Positions 28,017 to 35,540 of a stretch of DNA of 64,000 bases are shown here, one piece after another. The DNA comes from a virus. A model generated the notes under the pieces. The model searched no databases, was not told the DNA's origin, and worked only from the letters and a program-made list of their open reading frames with translations. Every line of letters starts with the position of its first letter. Positions within the stretch are counted from its first letter, which is position 1. The stretch lies in the IMG/VR virus record IMGVR_UViG_3300017917_001336, positions 83,568 to 147,567 of that record, one strand, 5' to 3'. The translations under genes were made by a program, and so were the position numbers.

Positions 28017-28272
28017 CCAATGGAAAACTATTCGTTCTGAATTGCAAACAGAATATCCACGAACTGTCTTTATGCTTAGAGATAAGATGAAACGTGTATT
28101 AGGTTTTACTGTGCGTGAACATAAGGCATGGCTTTCTGAACCTAAGACATCAGGAGATGATTTAAACTTTGGATATTATGAGTTTCAAATCCATTTAGAT
28201 TTCTTTTCAGAAAAGAAACGTACAATGTTCTTAATGAAATTTAGTGAAGTGATTAGTAATGCAGAACTGTGA
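27991..28272 (+). CDS. tandem family member 1, 93 aa
   Basis: MKPVVLTVDQWKTIRSELQTEYPRTVFMLR... ending EKKRTMFLMKFSEV, a divergent version of the C-terminal F-x-hydrophobic-R/K-W/F motif that links this and the next seven genes. Overlaps the SGNH gene by 26 bases. Function unknown. Confidence 0.6.
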   Translation: MKPVVLTVDQWKTIRSELQTEYPRTVFMLRDKMKRVLGFTVREHKAWLSEPKTSGDDLNFGYYEFQIHLDFFSEKKRTMFLMKFSEVISNAEL

Positions 28273-28489
28273 AGTAGGCCCATTCCGTTTGCCAGGTATT
28301 GCTTTTGATAAAGGCGAGTTGCCTACTGACTTGTTAGAAGAAATGCAATCATGGGCTAATGCTGAAGGTGTTGGCATGAGCACTACAGATAGACTTTGGT
28401 CTTTTAAGAAAGAAGCACATCGCGAATGGTTTATTTTACGCTGGTCTGATGACATAAGCAAACGATGCAAAAAGGAAGACGATGCTTAA
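28259..28489 (+). CDS. tandem family member 2, 76 aa
   Basis: MQNCEVGPFRLPGIAFDKGELPTDLLEEMQSWANAEG... with the ending RLWSFKKEAHREWFILRWSDD. The pattern is strand, charged turn, helix, then F-h-L-R-W. Overlaps its neighbour by 14 bases. Confidence 0.65.
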   Translation: MQNCEVGPFRLPGIAFDKGELPTDLLEEMQSWANAEGVGMSTTDRLWSFKKEAHREWFILRWSDDISKRCKKEDDA

Positions 28490-28778
28490 AAAGAAATTGC
28501 TCACTGATCGATCAGGTAACTTACAAGAACAAATTCTAGAAGAGAAAGCAAAAGAACTTGCTGACGAGATGGACGCTGAAGTTTTGCGAGGTATGCTATG
28601 TGAACTTGGATGGCATCAAGTTGTTATAGCACCAGTGACGTGGGAAACTGGTGATAGAATCGATTTGTGGGTAACAAAAACAATTAAAGGAAGGCATTGG
28701 AATCGTGGTCTTGTTTGGTTGTTTGAAGACGATAAAGATGCTATGTGGTTTAAAATGAGGTGGATGTCAAATGAGTGA
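28482..28778 (+). CDS. tandem family member 3, 98 aa
   Basis: A helical N-terminus (LQEQILEEKAKELADEMDAEVLRGMLCELGWHQV) precedes the family ending WLFEDDKDAMWFKMRW. The extra N-terminal helix segment (DRSGNLQEQILEEKAKELADEMD) looks like a part of another protein joined to the family domain. Confidence 0.65.
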   Translation: MLKKKLLTDRSGNLQEQILEEKAKELADEMDAEVLRGMLCELGWHQVVIAPVTWETGDRIDLWVTKTIKGRHWNRGLVWLFEDDKDAMWFKMRWMSNE

Positions 28779-29181
28779 ATCAGCAGAATTAGAACCGTGG
28801 CAACAACGTGCTTTAGATAAAATGAAGTCGTTTAAAGGCAAAGGTGTTGTACAAATTACAGGCCGTAATGCCGGTAAGAGTCATTGGAATAGTGTTGCTG
28901 TAAAACGGCTGTTTGATGACATTTACAGTCGTCCAATTGAAGCACTAATTTTCGATGTAGGAACAGTATACGGTGCTAGGTATTATACTGTTGAACCTAT
29001 TGGCGGTAATTGGCCAGAGATGGAACATTGGTGTTATGCAACGTTTGGTGACAGCGGAGACAATATGTGGGGTGAGAAAAAAGCACCTAAACCTTCTGAG
29101 CGTTGGTATATGAATAACCGAAAGTTTTGGTTCCGTAATGAAAAAGATCGCGATTGGTTTGTGATAAGGTGGAACGCATGA
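28771..29181 (+). CDS. tandem family member 4 with P-loop-like N-terminus, 136 aa
   Basis: EPWQQRALDKMKSFKGKGVVQITGRNAGKSHW carries GRNAGKSH, similar to a Walker A loop (G-x4-G-K-S), but no Walker B follows; the rest ends in the family form FWFRNEKDRDWFVIRWNA. It may be a remnant of an ATPase (for instance a terminase-type start) fused to the F-x-h-R-W domain. Confidence 0.6.
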   Translation: MSESAELEPWQQRALDKMKSFKGKGVVQITGRNAGKSHWNSVAVKRLFDDIYSRPIEALIFDVGTVYGARYYTVEPIGGNWPEMEHWCYATFGDSGDNMWGEKKAPKPSERWYMNNRKFWFRNEKDRDWFVIRWNA

Positions 29182-29378
29182 TTATAGATAAAAGTGTATA
29201 CTGGAATCGTGTTGTTGATCATTACTACGATGACATTCATTGGGTAGATGGTGCTCCACGCAATATCTACGATTGGTTAGAAACAGAGTTTACTATAACA
29301 TCTGATACAGGAAGCTCAGTTTTAGAATTCAAAGATGCAAGTAAGGCAACATTCTTTGTAATGAGGTTTGGTTCATGA
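29178..29378 (+). CDS. tandem family member 5, 66 aa
   Basis: Start at ATG 29178 (MIIDKSVYWNRVV), overlapping the TGA upstream. Contains WLETEFTITSDTGSSVLEF and ends DASKATFFVMRFGS, with Phe in place of the usual Trp. Confidence 0.65.
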   Translation: MIIDKSVYWNRVVDHYYDDIHWVDGAPRNIYDWLETEFTITSDTGSSVLEFKDASKATFFVMRFGS

Positions 29379-29605
29379 TTACACAAGAACGCAAAAGCAA
29401 GTATAAGCACAAAGTAATGGTAGATAGCGGCACTGACAGCGTATCCTTTAAGGAGATGCGTGAATGGTGCGAGAAGAGTTTTGGCCCAGGCGGCCGAAGT
29501 AAGAAGCTACGCTGGCGTGTAGGTTGGACTGACAGTATTGATACATTTTATTTTAAAAGCGGCAAAGATGCTATGATGTTTACTTTACGGTGGAGTCATG
29601 CCTAA
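29375..29605 (+). CDS. tandem family member 6, 76 aa
   Basis: MITQERKSKYKHKVMVDSGTDSVSFKEMREWCEKSFGPGG... ending TFYFKSGKDAMMFTLRWSHA, the closest match to the family consensus. ATGA overlap upstream. Confidence 0.65.
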   Translation: MITQERKSKYKHKVMVDSGTDSVSFKEMREWCEKSFGPGGRSKKLRWRVGWTDSIDTFYFKSGKDAMMFTLRWSHA

Positions 29606-29837
29606 TAAGTTTCGTGTTGATGTTGGCACACCCTGGAAAGATCCATGGGCTACTTATTTTGAGAACTTCTATCATCATTGTCAAGACATTGCTATTAAAG
29701 GCAAGTATCATGTTGATACTGTGTGCAACTACGAACTAAAACCACATGGTAGGTTAATCAAAACTAAAACACAAGGATGGTATTTACGTTGGGACGACGA
29801 GAAGTACCATACAGCATTTGTATTGAGGTGGTCTTAA
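29598..29837 (+). CDS. tandem family member 7, 79 aa
   Basis: MPNKFRVDVGTPWKDPWATYFENFYHHCQDIAIKG... ending GWYLRWDDEKYHTAFVLRWS. GGTGGAG precedes the ATG. Confidence 0.65.
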   Translation: MPNKFRVDVGTPWKDPWATYFENFYHHCQDIAIKGKYHVDTVCNYELKPHGRLIKTKTQGWYLRWDDEKYHTAFVLRWS

Positions 29838-30106
29838 TGGGAATGACTTACGAATATAAGGCATGGAATATGCAGGACAAAGCAGAGCGTGATAGGTACT
29901 TTGATGCAATTAGACGTATGCGCCGCGAGTATACAGAAGAATATAAAGGTATATATGATCTTACTGTCAGACCAACAGTTCATTATTGGGCTGAAGAAAA
30001 ATATGGATTTGCAATGGCTATGGACGGTACCGGCAACTATACTGCTGAGTATACTGTAACCAATCCTAAGAAATTTATGTTGTTTAAAATAAAGTATTGG
30101 AAATGA
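29837..30106 (+). CDS. tandem family member 8, 89 aa
   Basis: Start at ATG 29837 (MGMTYEYKAWNMQDKAERDRYFDAI), after GAGGTGG and overlapping the upstream TAA. Ends YTVTNPKKFMLFKIKYWK, a Lys/Tyr variant of the family ending. Confidence 0.65.
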   Translation: MGMTYEYKAWNMQDKAERDRYFDAIRRMRREYTEEYKGIYDLTVRPTVHYWAEEKYGFAMAMDGTGNYTAEYTVTNPKKFMLFKIKYWK

Positions 30107-30375
30107 AAGCACCAGCACCTCCAGGATATGAATGGGTAAAGATTAAAGATTTGAAACCTACCGCAATTATTACTAATGGATGCGACTGTTATCCGTGGCA
30201 TGAAGTATTTGCTTGGTGGCCAGTTAAAACTGTAGCAGGCCGATATGTTTGGCGCCAAAAAATATTCAAACGTAAAGTTTGGGTAGTTTGGGGCGATGGC
30301 TTTCATATGGAGCCGGAAGTACAGTATGCAACAGCATTTGATCTAATAACACATAATGATACAAGACTTGCATAG
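30103..30375 (+). CDS. protein of unknown function, 90 aa
   Basis: Start at ATG 30103 (MKAPAPPGYEWVKIKDLKPT), overlapping the TGA of member 8. Trp-rich (HEVFAWWPVKTVAGRYVWRQKIFKRKVWVVWGDGFHM), beta-type. It is coupled to the methyltransferase gene and might act with it. Confidence 0.6.
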   Translation: MKAPAPPGYEWVKIKDLKPTAIITNGCDCYPWHEVFAWWPVKTVAGRYVWRQKIFKRKVWVVWGDGFHMEPEVQYATAFDLITHNDTRLA

Positions 30376-31474
30376 ACTTTGGGGTGTAACAAATTATGTT
30401 ACATCGGATCAGTTTACTGGTTATGAATCAGTAGACGATATTCTTGCAGGCTACACAAAGGAAGTGTATGATAAAGATCCAGAAGGCACAATAGAAAATG
30501 TGTTTAATACATATAGATCTATTAATCTTGTGCCAATTGTTTACTATACAGAAGAAGGCTTAATCAAAGCAATCAAAGAACTAACAGATACAACTGCTAA
30601 TCCTGTAATAGATAATGTAATTGGTTTAGGAAACAATCAAGGACAGACTATTAATCGTTTTTTATTTCCAAACATGATGACTGCTGAACCAAAAGGCAGA
30701 GGATCAAATAGTTTGCGTGATAGATTCTTGGATGATCGTAAACTCAAACGTGCTATTAAATTATGCTTTGAACACAGAGAAGGCAACAATTTAGTAAGTC
30801 CTACAGCATTACGTAGAGCATTGGAATTAGTTACAGGTGAGAATGTACAGAACTTTAAATGCCTTAATGCTCGTGCCATTGTAGAAGACTTATGTCCGGT
30901 TATGTGGGGCAATGTATATGATTATTCAGCAGGGTACGGTGGCAGGCTGTTAGGTATAACCACAAGTCGTATGCGTTACAATTATCTAGCAGTTGACCCA
31001 AATACTGAAACAGTTAATTACCTTAATTACTTAAATGAGCTAATTGATCAAGCAGTAGGTAATAAAGGTAGTATAATACAAAGTGTAAGCGAAGAATATC
31101 AGCCTACAGATATTGATCTTGCCTTTAGTAGCCCTCCTTATTTTAATCTAGAAAAGTACAGCGATGAACCTACACAATGTATGGTACGCTATACTACAAT
31201 GGATGAATGGTTCGACGGATATGTTGTTCCTACAATGAAGAACATACATAAAGGACTTAATGCAGATGGTGTGTTTGCTACAAACATTGCTGACTACAAA
31301 AGCTACGGAAATAAAGAATATCTTGTTGTTGATCGTTGGATTGAAACAGCAGAGAGTTTAGGTTTTAAGTTTGAAAAAACTATTAAAATGATGTTAAATA
31401 CTCGTCCAGGTGTTGGCAACAATAAAACTGAAGGTCGAGAGAAGTTTGAAGGCGTTTACGTTTTTAGGAAATAA
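30356..31474 (+). CDS. DNA methyltransferase (SPPY type), 372 aa
   Basis: Residues about 185-200 carry the AdoMet-binding motif (YDYSAGYGGRLLG), and about 260 the catalytic SSPPYF typical of amino-methyltransferases acting on N4-cytosine or N6-adenine. Motif order (I before IV) and a long N-terminal region with KLKRAIKLCF fit phage methyltransferases. It would modify phage DNA against restriction or for regulation. The start overlaps the 90-aa gene by 20 bases. Confidence 0.85.
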   Translation: MIQDLHRLWGVTNYVTSDQFTGYESVDDILAGYTKEVYDKDPEGTIENVFNTYRSINLVPIVYYTEEGLIKAIKELTDTTANPVIDNVIGLGNNQGQTINRFLFPNMMTAEPKGRGSNSLRDRFLDDRKLKRAIKLCFEHREGNNLVSPTALRRALELVTGENVQNFKCLNARAIVEDLCPVMWGNVYDYSAGYGGRLLGITTSRMRYNYLAVDPNTETVNYLNYLNELIDQAVGNKGSIIQSVSEEYQPTDIDLAFSSPPYFNLEKYSDEPTQCMVRYTTMDEWFDGYVVPTMKNIHKGLNADGVFATNIADYKSYGNKEYLVVDRWIETAESLGFKFEKTIKMMLNTRPGVGNNKTEGREKFEGVYVFRK

Positions 31475-31475
31475 A

Positions 31476-31991
31476 ATGATTATATATTTAGATATGGATG
31501 ATGTCGTTGCTGACTGGCGTGATGCCGCAGAAACTTTGCTTAAATTAAAGTTTCCAAACGGAGATCAGTGGGCACGAATCCCAGACGATAAGTGGCAAGA
31601 ACTAAAACGTGCTAGTCGTTTTTATCGTGACTTGCCTATGAAGCATGGTGCAAAAGAGTTAGTTGATTTTTGTCTTAATGCAGTGGAGTACGGACTTGCA
31701 GATGAAGTTCGCTTCCTGACTGCTATACCACACAACAACGATATGCCTTGGACATTCCAAGATAAGGTTTGGTGGGCACATGAACGTTTCCCAAACATTC
31801 CTGTATTCTTTGGTCCTTATAGTCACGATAAGCAAGATCATTGTCGCCCCGGAGATATCTTAATTGACGATCGTACAGACAACTGTATGCAATGGGAAGC
31901 CCGTGGCGGACTTGCACACATTTATAGAACTTGGGAAGGATGCAGACCATGGCTGGAACTTACACTAAATCCAATGCCCGAGCTACCGTAA
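31476..31991 (+). CDS. 5'(3')-deoxyribonucleotidase (HAD family), 171 aa
   Basis: MIIYLDMDDVVADW has the nucleophile pair Asp6/Asp8 of HAD phosphatases, FLTA supplies motif II and DILIDDRTDN motif IV. The fold and length match NT5C-type deoxynucleotidases, which dephosphorylate dNMPs and help set pools. The start is ATG 31476, right after the methyltransferase stop. Confidence 0.8.
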   Translation: MIIYLDMDDVVADWRDAAETLLKLKFPNGDQWARIPDDKWQELKRASRFYRDLPMKHGAKELVDFCLNAVEYGLADEVRFLTAIPHNNDMPWTFQDKVWWAHERFPNIPVFFGPYSHDKQDHCRPGDILIDDRTDNCMQWEARGGLAHIYRTWEGCRPWLELTLNPMPELP

Positions 31992-32290
31992 GTGAGCACT
32001 TGGGTATGTCTACTAAAACTACACAGAAATACCAAGTATATGGCGATGAAGTTTACGAACGACGAGTAGTACATAAATTTACTATGGGTGATGTTGAAGA
32101 CCCCGAGTTGTATGCTGCCCAACCAATTTACGAATGGCAACAAACTGAACACGGACAATGGGTAATGAAATATGGTAAAGATCCACAGTACCATATGAAC
32201 ATGGAACCAGTTACTTACGGATACCAAATTGTTATCACAGCCCATATTACGCCCAAACGCTGGACAGAGTATTGCTTACGATTTGCTTGA
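31949..32290 (+). CDS. protein of unknown function, 113 aa
   Basis: Start at ATG 31949 (MAGTYTKSNARAT), with GGAAGGA upstream; a second start at 32006 is possible. Contains KYQVYGDEVYERRVVHKFTMGDVEDPELYAAQPIYEWQQTE and ends ITPKRWTEYCLRFA, again F/Y-x-L-R-F, so it may be a distant relative of the tandem family. Confidence 0.6.
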   Translation: MAGTYTKSNARATVSEHLGMSTKTTQKYQVYGDEVYERRVVHKFTMGDVEDPELYAAQPIYEWQQTEHGQWVMKYGKDPQYHMNMEPVTYGYQIVITAHITPKRWTEYCLRFA

Positions 32291-32315
32291 CAGGAGGCAT
32301 CACCGATGCTATAAT
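32287..32315 (+). promoter_or_regulatory. sigma70 promoter giving a leaderless mRNA
   Basis: TTGACA at 32287-32292, 17 bp, extended TGC-TATAAT at 32310-32315, then 6 nt to the ATG at 32322. Confidence 0.85.
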
Positions 32316-32321
32316 AACGAC

Positions 32322-32567
32322 ATGAATGAACAACCAGAATACAATAACGAAGAAGAGGCTGAAGTAGCCCAAATCTTATCTATAACCCGTAGTATGGCGG
32401 CTGTTAATAAAGTGCAAGAAGCACTAGCCAAACAACGTCTGCTACCTAGTCTGGAAGAATGTGAGGAATGCGGCGAAGAAATTCCAAAAGAGCGACAACT
32501 TGCTATTAAAGGAGTTACCCGTTGCATCTATTGCCAAGAACTACTGGAACGAAAAGGTCGTGTGTGA
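32322..32567 (+). CDS. DksA/TraR-like zinc-finger protein, 81 aa
   Basis: The C-terminal finger CEECGEEIPKERQLAIKGVTRCIYCQ (C-x2-C-x17-C-x2-C) is that of DksA/TraR proteins, which bind the RNA polymerase secondary channel and retune host transcription. The N-terminal half is a coiled helix with acidic residues, shorter than in DksA and like TraR. Start at ATG 32322: leaderless from a perfect promoter. Coupled to 32564 by GTGA. Confidence 0.85.
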   Translation: MNEQPEYNNEEEAEVAQILSITRSMAAVNKVQEALAKQRLLPSLEECEECGEEIPKERQLAIKGVTRCIYCQELLERKGRV

Positions 32568-33028
32568 GCAAAACAATTTTTTACAAAAAGGTTGGCAGGC
32601 GCTATCAGCCTGTAGCAGAGTTTGACAATGAATATATGGACAGTTTTCCAAAAGGCAACCACTTGGTTATGTGTTATCCAGGAGGCCAATCTCGCAGGTT
32701 TAATATTGATCCTGCTTATGCCCCACTGATAGCAGCTGGTCGTGTTGCTGAAGATGCTATCAGCAAACATATCATGGAAGTTAGTTCATTGCGAGTTCCA
32801 GATAAGGAAAAGCCATTAACTGACGAACAACGCAATGCCTGGCAAGCATTTAGTAAAGCAATGGGCAAGGAAGTGTATGCCCTTGAATACTGCTCATACC
32901 GTGAAGCCGCCGAGCAAGGTGTAAAAGCTATGATGGATGAAGCAGAGAAACTATTAGAAAACCCTGTCGTTCGCAAAGCATACGAACGATTCCTATTAAT
33001 CTGTGAACTTACAAAGGAACACACATGA
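32564..33028 (+). CDS. protein of unknown function, 154 aa
   Basis: GTG start at 32564 overlapping the upstream TGA. A beta-rich N-terminus (TIFYKKVGRRYQPVAEFDNEYMDSFPKGNHLVMCYPGG) leads to a helical C-terminus ending ENPVVRKAYERFLLICELTKEHT. This ending resembles those of two proteins at 24.4-25.2 kb. Function unknown. Confidence 0.65.
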   Translation: MSKTIFYKKVGRRYQPVAEFDNEYMDSFPKGNHLVMCYPGGQSRRFNIDPAYAPLIAAGRVAEDAISKHIMEVSSLRVPDKEKPLTDEQRNAWQAFSKAMGKEVYALEYCSYREAAEQGVKAMMDEAEKLLENPVVRKAYERFLLICELTKEHT

Positions 33029-33312
33029 AAGAAGTTTGGTTATTTTTAAAATGGAAGTGGGCAAAGTTTACCTTTGCTGACAAGTGTTGGTTTGGTGGCG
33101 CATTCCTGGTAGGTTCGGGAACATATGAAATGTGGACACATCCACAAGATCCAATCCCATTGAGGGTGCTTGTTGGATTTGGACTTTGGTTTACTGTTCT
33201 AACTAAATGGTTTATAGTTGATCAAATCAAAGACCAATGGTTGAAATACAAAAAAGAAAAATCAGAGCTGTTTAACACAATTAAGGAGAGTGAACATGCA
33301 AGTAAGAGTTGA
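33025..33312 (+). CDS. membrane protein, 95 aa
   Basis: Two hydrophobic segments (CWFGGAFLVGSGTYEM and VLVGFGLWFTVLTKWFIV) between Lys/Trp-rich ends. ATGA overlap upstream. Unknown role; a phage inner-membrane protein. Confidence 0.65.
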   Translation: MKEVWLFLKWKWAKFTFADKCWFGGAFLVGSGTYEMWTHPQDPIPLRVLVGFGLWFTVLTKWFIVDQIKDQWLKYKKEKSELFNTIKESEHASKS

Positions 33313-33502
33313 AGAAAACGCAGAAGATATTGGTAAGTGTGGTTGTGGCCGCAGTCCTACAGGTAAGTGTATTGGTCTCCATACACTAACTGAACAACAA
33401 TGGATTGAAGGCAAAACACAAATCCTTGCTAACATTGCTATTGGCAGAACTAATATTGGTATTGAAAAACCCGTTGGGGAGCCGGACGATGAAGTGGTTT
33501 GA
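33296..33502 (+). CDS. CDGSH-like Cys-motif protein, 68 aa
   Basis: Start at ATG 33296 with AAGGAG 7 nt upstream. The motif CGCGRSPTGKCIGLH resembles the CDGSH iron-sulfur motif (C-x-C...C-x-G-x-H), though the usual Asp is replaced by Ile. Such phage proteins are common; cluster binding is unproven. Confidence 0.6.
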   Translation: MQVRVEENAEDIGKCGCGRSPTGKCIGLHTLTEQQWIEGKTQILANIAIGRTNIGIEKPVGEPDDEVV

Positions 33503-33824
33503 CAAATGGTTTTATAAACAAGCCAAAAAGGCTTGGGACAACAAAGACCAATATGAAGAAGAAAGTAATTACGTCTTAAGTGCAAAAGAAGCTAGGAGTC
33601 TAAAAATGGGAACAATGGGTGCAGTACAAATTGATAGAGGCCGCGCAGAAGGCGAAGATCGGATTAGTTTTGAACTAACATCAGCAGTTGGCGGACGCAT
33701 TCTTAATGTACGCAGATATGATCAGCGTAAAGATCAGCATGATCAACAAACCTATGTAATTCCTAGCGGCGAAGATGTAGGTGCTAGAGTAGCTAAAATT
33801 TTGAACTTGGAATTGCTTAAATAA
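33489..33824 (+). CDS. conserved phage-type protein, 111 aa
   Basis: Start at ATG 33489 (MKWFDKWFYKQAKKAWDN), GGGGAG upstream. N-terminal basic/aromatic helix followed by a beta-rich part (GGRILNVRRYDQRKDQHDQQTYVIPSGEDVGARVAKIL). Unknown function. Confidence 0.65.
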   Translation: MKWFDKWFYKQAKKAWDNKDQYEEESNYVLSAKEARSLKMGTMGAVQIDRGRAEGEDRISFELTSAVGGRILNVRRYDQRKDQHDQQTYVIPSGEDVGARVAKILNLELLK

Positions 33825-33847
33825 ACTATCCTTTCTGGAGAATCATA

Positions 33848-34207
33848 ATGGAAGAAGTTCTATTGTACGTGATTGCACTTGGTTTTGCATTTTGGTTAGG
33901 TTGGCATCTTAGAAGCATCGTAATGATAGCCAATTTAGCAACCAATCCCGATAAAGTTATTAAGATGCTTGAAAAAATCAAAGAAATTAATGCCGCCGAA
34001 GCAGACGGAAAAGATGCATCAGAGCTCGAAGGAACAGAAATTGCACCAGAGCAAGTAGGAAACGTATGGTATGCTTATGCAAAAGATTCTGGACAATTCC
34101 TTGGTCAAGGTCCAACATTTGAAGATGCGCTCAAAATGGCCGCCGAACGATTTCCTAATAAAAAGTTTTGGTGTAAAAAACCAAAAGAAGTTAGCCATAA
34201 CACTTGA
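33848..34207 (+). CDS. membrane-anchored protein, 119 aa
   Basis: One N-terminal transmembrane segment (LLYVIALGFAFWLGWHL) and a soluble domain that ends with VWYAYAKDSGQFLGQGPTFEDALKMAAERFPNKKFWC, like a small alpha/beta domain. TGGAGAA precedes the ATG. Confidence 0.65.
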   Translation: MEEVLLYVIALGFAFWLGWHLRSIVMIANLATNPDKVIKMLEKIKEINAAEADGKDASELEGTEIAPEQVGNVWYAYAKDSGQFLGQGPTFEDALKMAAERFPNKKFWCKKPKEVSHNT

Positions 34208-34232
34208 TAAAATTTTTATATTGTAATATACT
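34204..34232 (+). promoter_or_regulatory. sigma70 promoter
   Basis: TTGATA at 34204-34209, 17 bp, TATACT at 34227-34232, for 34279. Confidence 0.7.
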
Positions 34233-34278
34233 GTGTATAGCTGTTGAATTACAGCATAATCTAAAAAGAGGAAACAAT

Positions 34279-34551
34279 ATGAAATTTTTTAATCCAGAAA
34301 CTAAGACTTACAAAGTGTTTAACGCATTGTATAATGGCGATGCTCTAACCCAATCACAAGCTGAAAAGCGTTTTGGTGTTAAGAACCTAGGTGCCGAAGT
34401 TAGCCGTATCCGTCACAATGGTTACGCTGTTTATGCAAACACACGTAAGGCAGGTAACGGTGTTCAAGTTACTGAGTATGTTATGGGTAAGCCAAGCCGT
34501 GAAATCGTTGCTCTAGGCTACAAAGCTAAGGCAATGGGTATCACTCTTTAA
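34279..34551 (+). CDS. winged-helix/HTH-like protein, 90 aa
   Basis: Start at ATG 34279 (MKFFNPETKTYKVFNALYNG), after AGAGGAAA. TQSQAEKRFGVKNLGAEVSRIRHNGYAVYANTRK looks like a winged-helix DNA-binding domain, a family shared among T4-like aquatic phages. It has its own promoter and a strong terminator and is thus a single-gene, probably highly expressed transcript. Possible regulator or DNA-associated protein. Confidence 0.75.
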   Translation: MKFFNPETKTYKVFNALYNGDALTQSQAEKRFGVKNLGAEVSRIRHNGYAVYANTRKAGNGVQVTEYVMGKPSREIVALGYKAKAMGITL

Positions 34552-34578
34552 TTAAGAGAGGTTAGGCCTAACCAACTC

Positions 34579-34608
34579 AAAAAGCCCCACATGCTTGGGG
34601 CTTTTTTT
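34579..34608 (+). terminator. rho-independent terminator
   Basis: AAAAAGCCCC, 8-nt loop, GGGGCTTTTTTT; closes 34551. Confidence 0.9.
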
Positions 34609-34619
34609 ATACATACAGT

Positions 34620-34910
34620 ATGATAATAGACTTTTTTAAACCTACTATAGATTGGATACGCGATGACTGGACTAGTAACCCATTTCGCTTTTGTATTGAG
34701 GTATTGGCTTGGGCAATCTCAATTGGCTGTAGCATCACTATGGCTGTCACTGTCCCTAACCCGCCTCTTCTTGCTTTATATCCTGTGTGGATCACTGGCT
34801 GTGCTATGTATGCTTGGGCTAGTTATACTAGGAAATCATTTGGCATGTTGGCTAACTACATCTTGTTAACAACTATCGACACAATCGGATTGATAAGGAT
34901 GTTAACATGA
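34620..34910 (+). CDS. membrane protein, 96 aa
   Basis: Three hydrophobic stretches (CIEVLAWAISIGCSITMAV, LLALYPVWITGCAMYAWA and MLANYILLTTIDTIGLI). The ATG is just past the terminator, with no visible ribosome-binding site, so the start may be leaderless or mis-assigned. Confidence 0.6.
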   Translation: MIIDFFKPTIDWIRDDWTSNPFRFCIEVLAWAISIGCSITMAVTVPNPPLLALYPVWITGCAMYAWASYTRKSFGMLANYILLTTIDTIGLIRMLT

Positions 34911-35089
34911 AGTTGAATGAAATTTATGGAAGTGTCGATGGTAAAGTTTTTAAAGTTGTAGCCATCTATAATCCTAATGAAGAAAACGACCCTTGGGTTG
35001 AATTTATTAACACAGACACAGAGCAAAAATACTCATGCAGACAAGAAGCATTCTTACTGCGATACTCATTATTGCCGCAACCTCGTTAA
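34907..35089 (+). CDS. small protein, 60 aa
   Basis: MKLNEIYGSVDGKVFKVVAIYNPNEENDPWVEFINTDTEQKYSC...; small beta-barrel-like protein. ATGA overlap with the membrane-protein gene. Overlaps the lipoprotein gene by 55 bases in another frame. Confidence 0.6.
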   Translation: MKLNEIYGSVDGKVFKVVAIYNPNEENDPWVEFINTDTEQKYSCRQEAFLLRYSLLPQPR

Positions 35090-35265
35090 ACGGCTGTGCC
35101 GTCTATACTGTTGCTAGTGTAGGTAGTTATGCAACCACGGGCAAAGGTATTGGTGATCATGTTGGATCAGCAGTATCAGGCGGCGATTGCAACTTAATCA
35201 AACATACAGTTAATGGAAAATATGTTTGCGAAATGCCTGTTGTCTATAATCGCAATGGATTCTAA
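35035..35265 (+). CDS. lipoprotein, 76 aa
   Basis: A signal sequence (TRSILTAILIIAATSLNGC) with lipobox L-N-G-C predicts a lipid-anchored Cys20. The mature part has two more Cys (GGDC and KYVC). Likely in the inner or outer membrane; possible roles are lysis (o-spanin-like) or superinfection exclusion, but the sequence does not decide. Confidence 0.7.
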   Translation: MQTRSILTAILIIAATSLNGCAVYTVASVGSYATTGKGIGDHVGSAVSGGDCNLIKHTVNGKYVCEMPVVYNRNGF

Positions 35266-35272
35266 ATAAATA
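35265..35272 (+). promoter_or_regulatory. late promoter for 35292
   Basis: AATAAATA within TAAATAAATA, 19 nt before the ATG. Confidence 0.65.
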
Positions 35273-35291
35273 CAGAATCGAGGATAACATT

Positions 35292-35540
35292 ATGTCATTT
35301 CAATATACAGTATGGGCTAGAAGTCCAAGTTTACAACAAGAAGTTAGAGAGTTTAATTTAACAGGCGGCCAAAACAATCCGTACCCAGATCAAAATGCAG
35401 CTAATCAAGCCGCTGGATCACTTGTTAACCGTTTAAATACAGAACGTTATCTACACACAGCAGATTGGCAACCTTTGGTAAAGTACGAAGAACTTGGTAT
35501 CCAAACCTTTATCAATGCAATGAACAATCGAGTTCTTTAA
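35292..35540 (+). CDS. protein of unknown function, 82 aa
   Basis: MSFQYTVWARSPSLQQEVREFNLTGGQNNPYPDQNAANQAAGSLVNRLN...; Asn/Gln-rich soluble protein. GAGGATAAC upstream. The late promoter suggests a virion or morphogenesis role. Confidence 0.65.
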   Translation: MSFQYTVWARSPSLQQEVREFNLTGGQNNPYPDQNAANQAAGSLVNRLNTERYLHTADWQPLVKYEELGIQTFINAMNNRVL

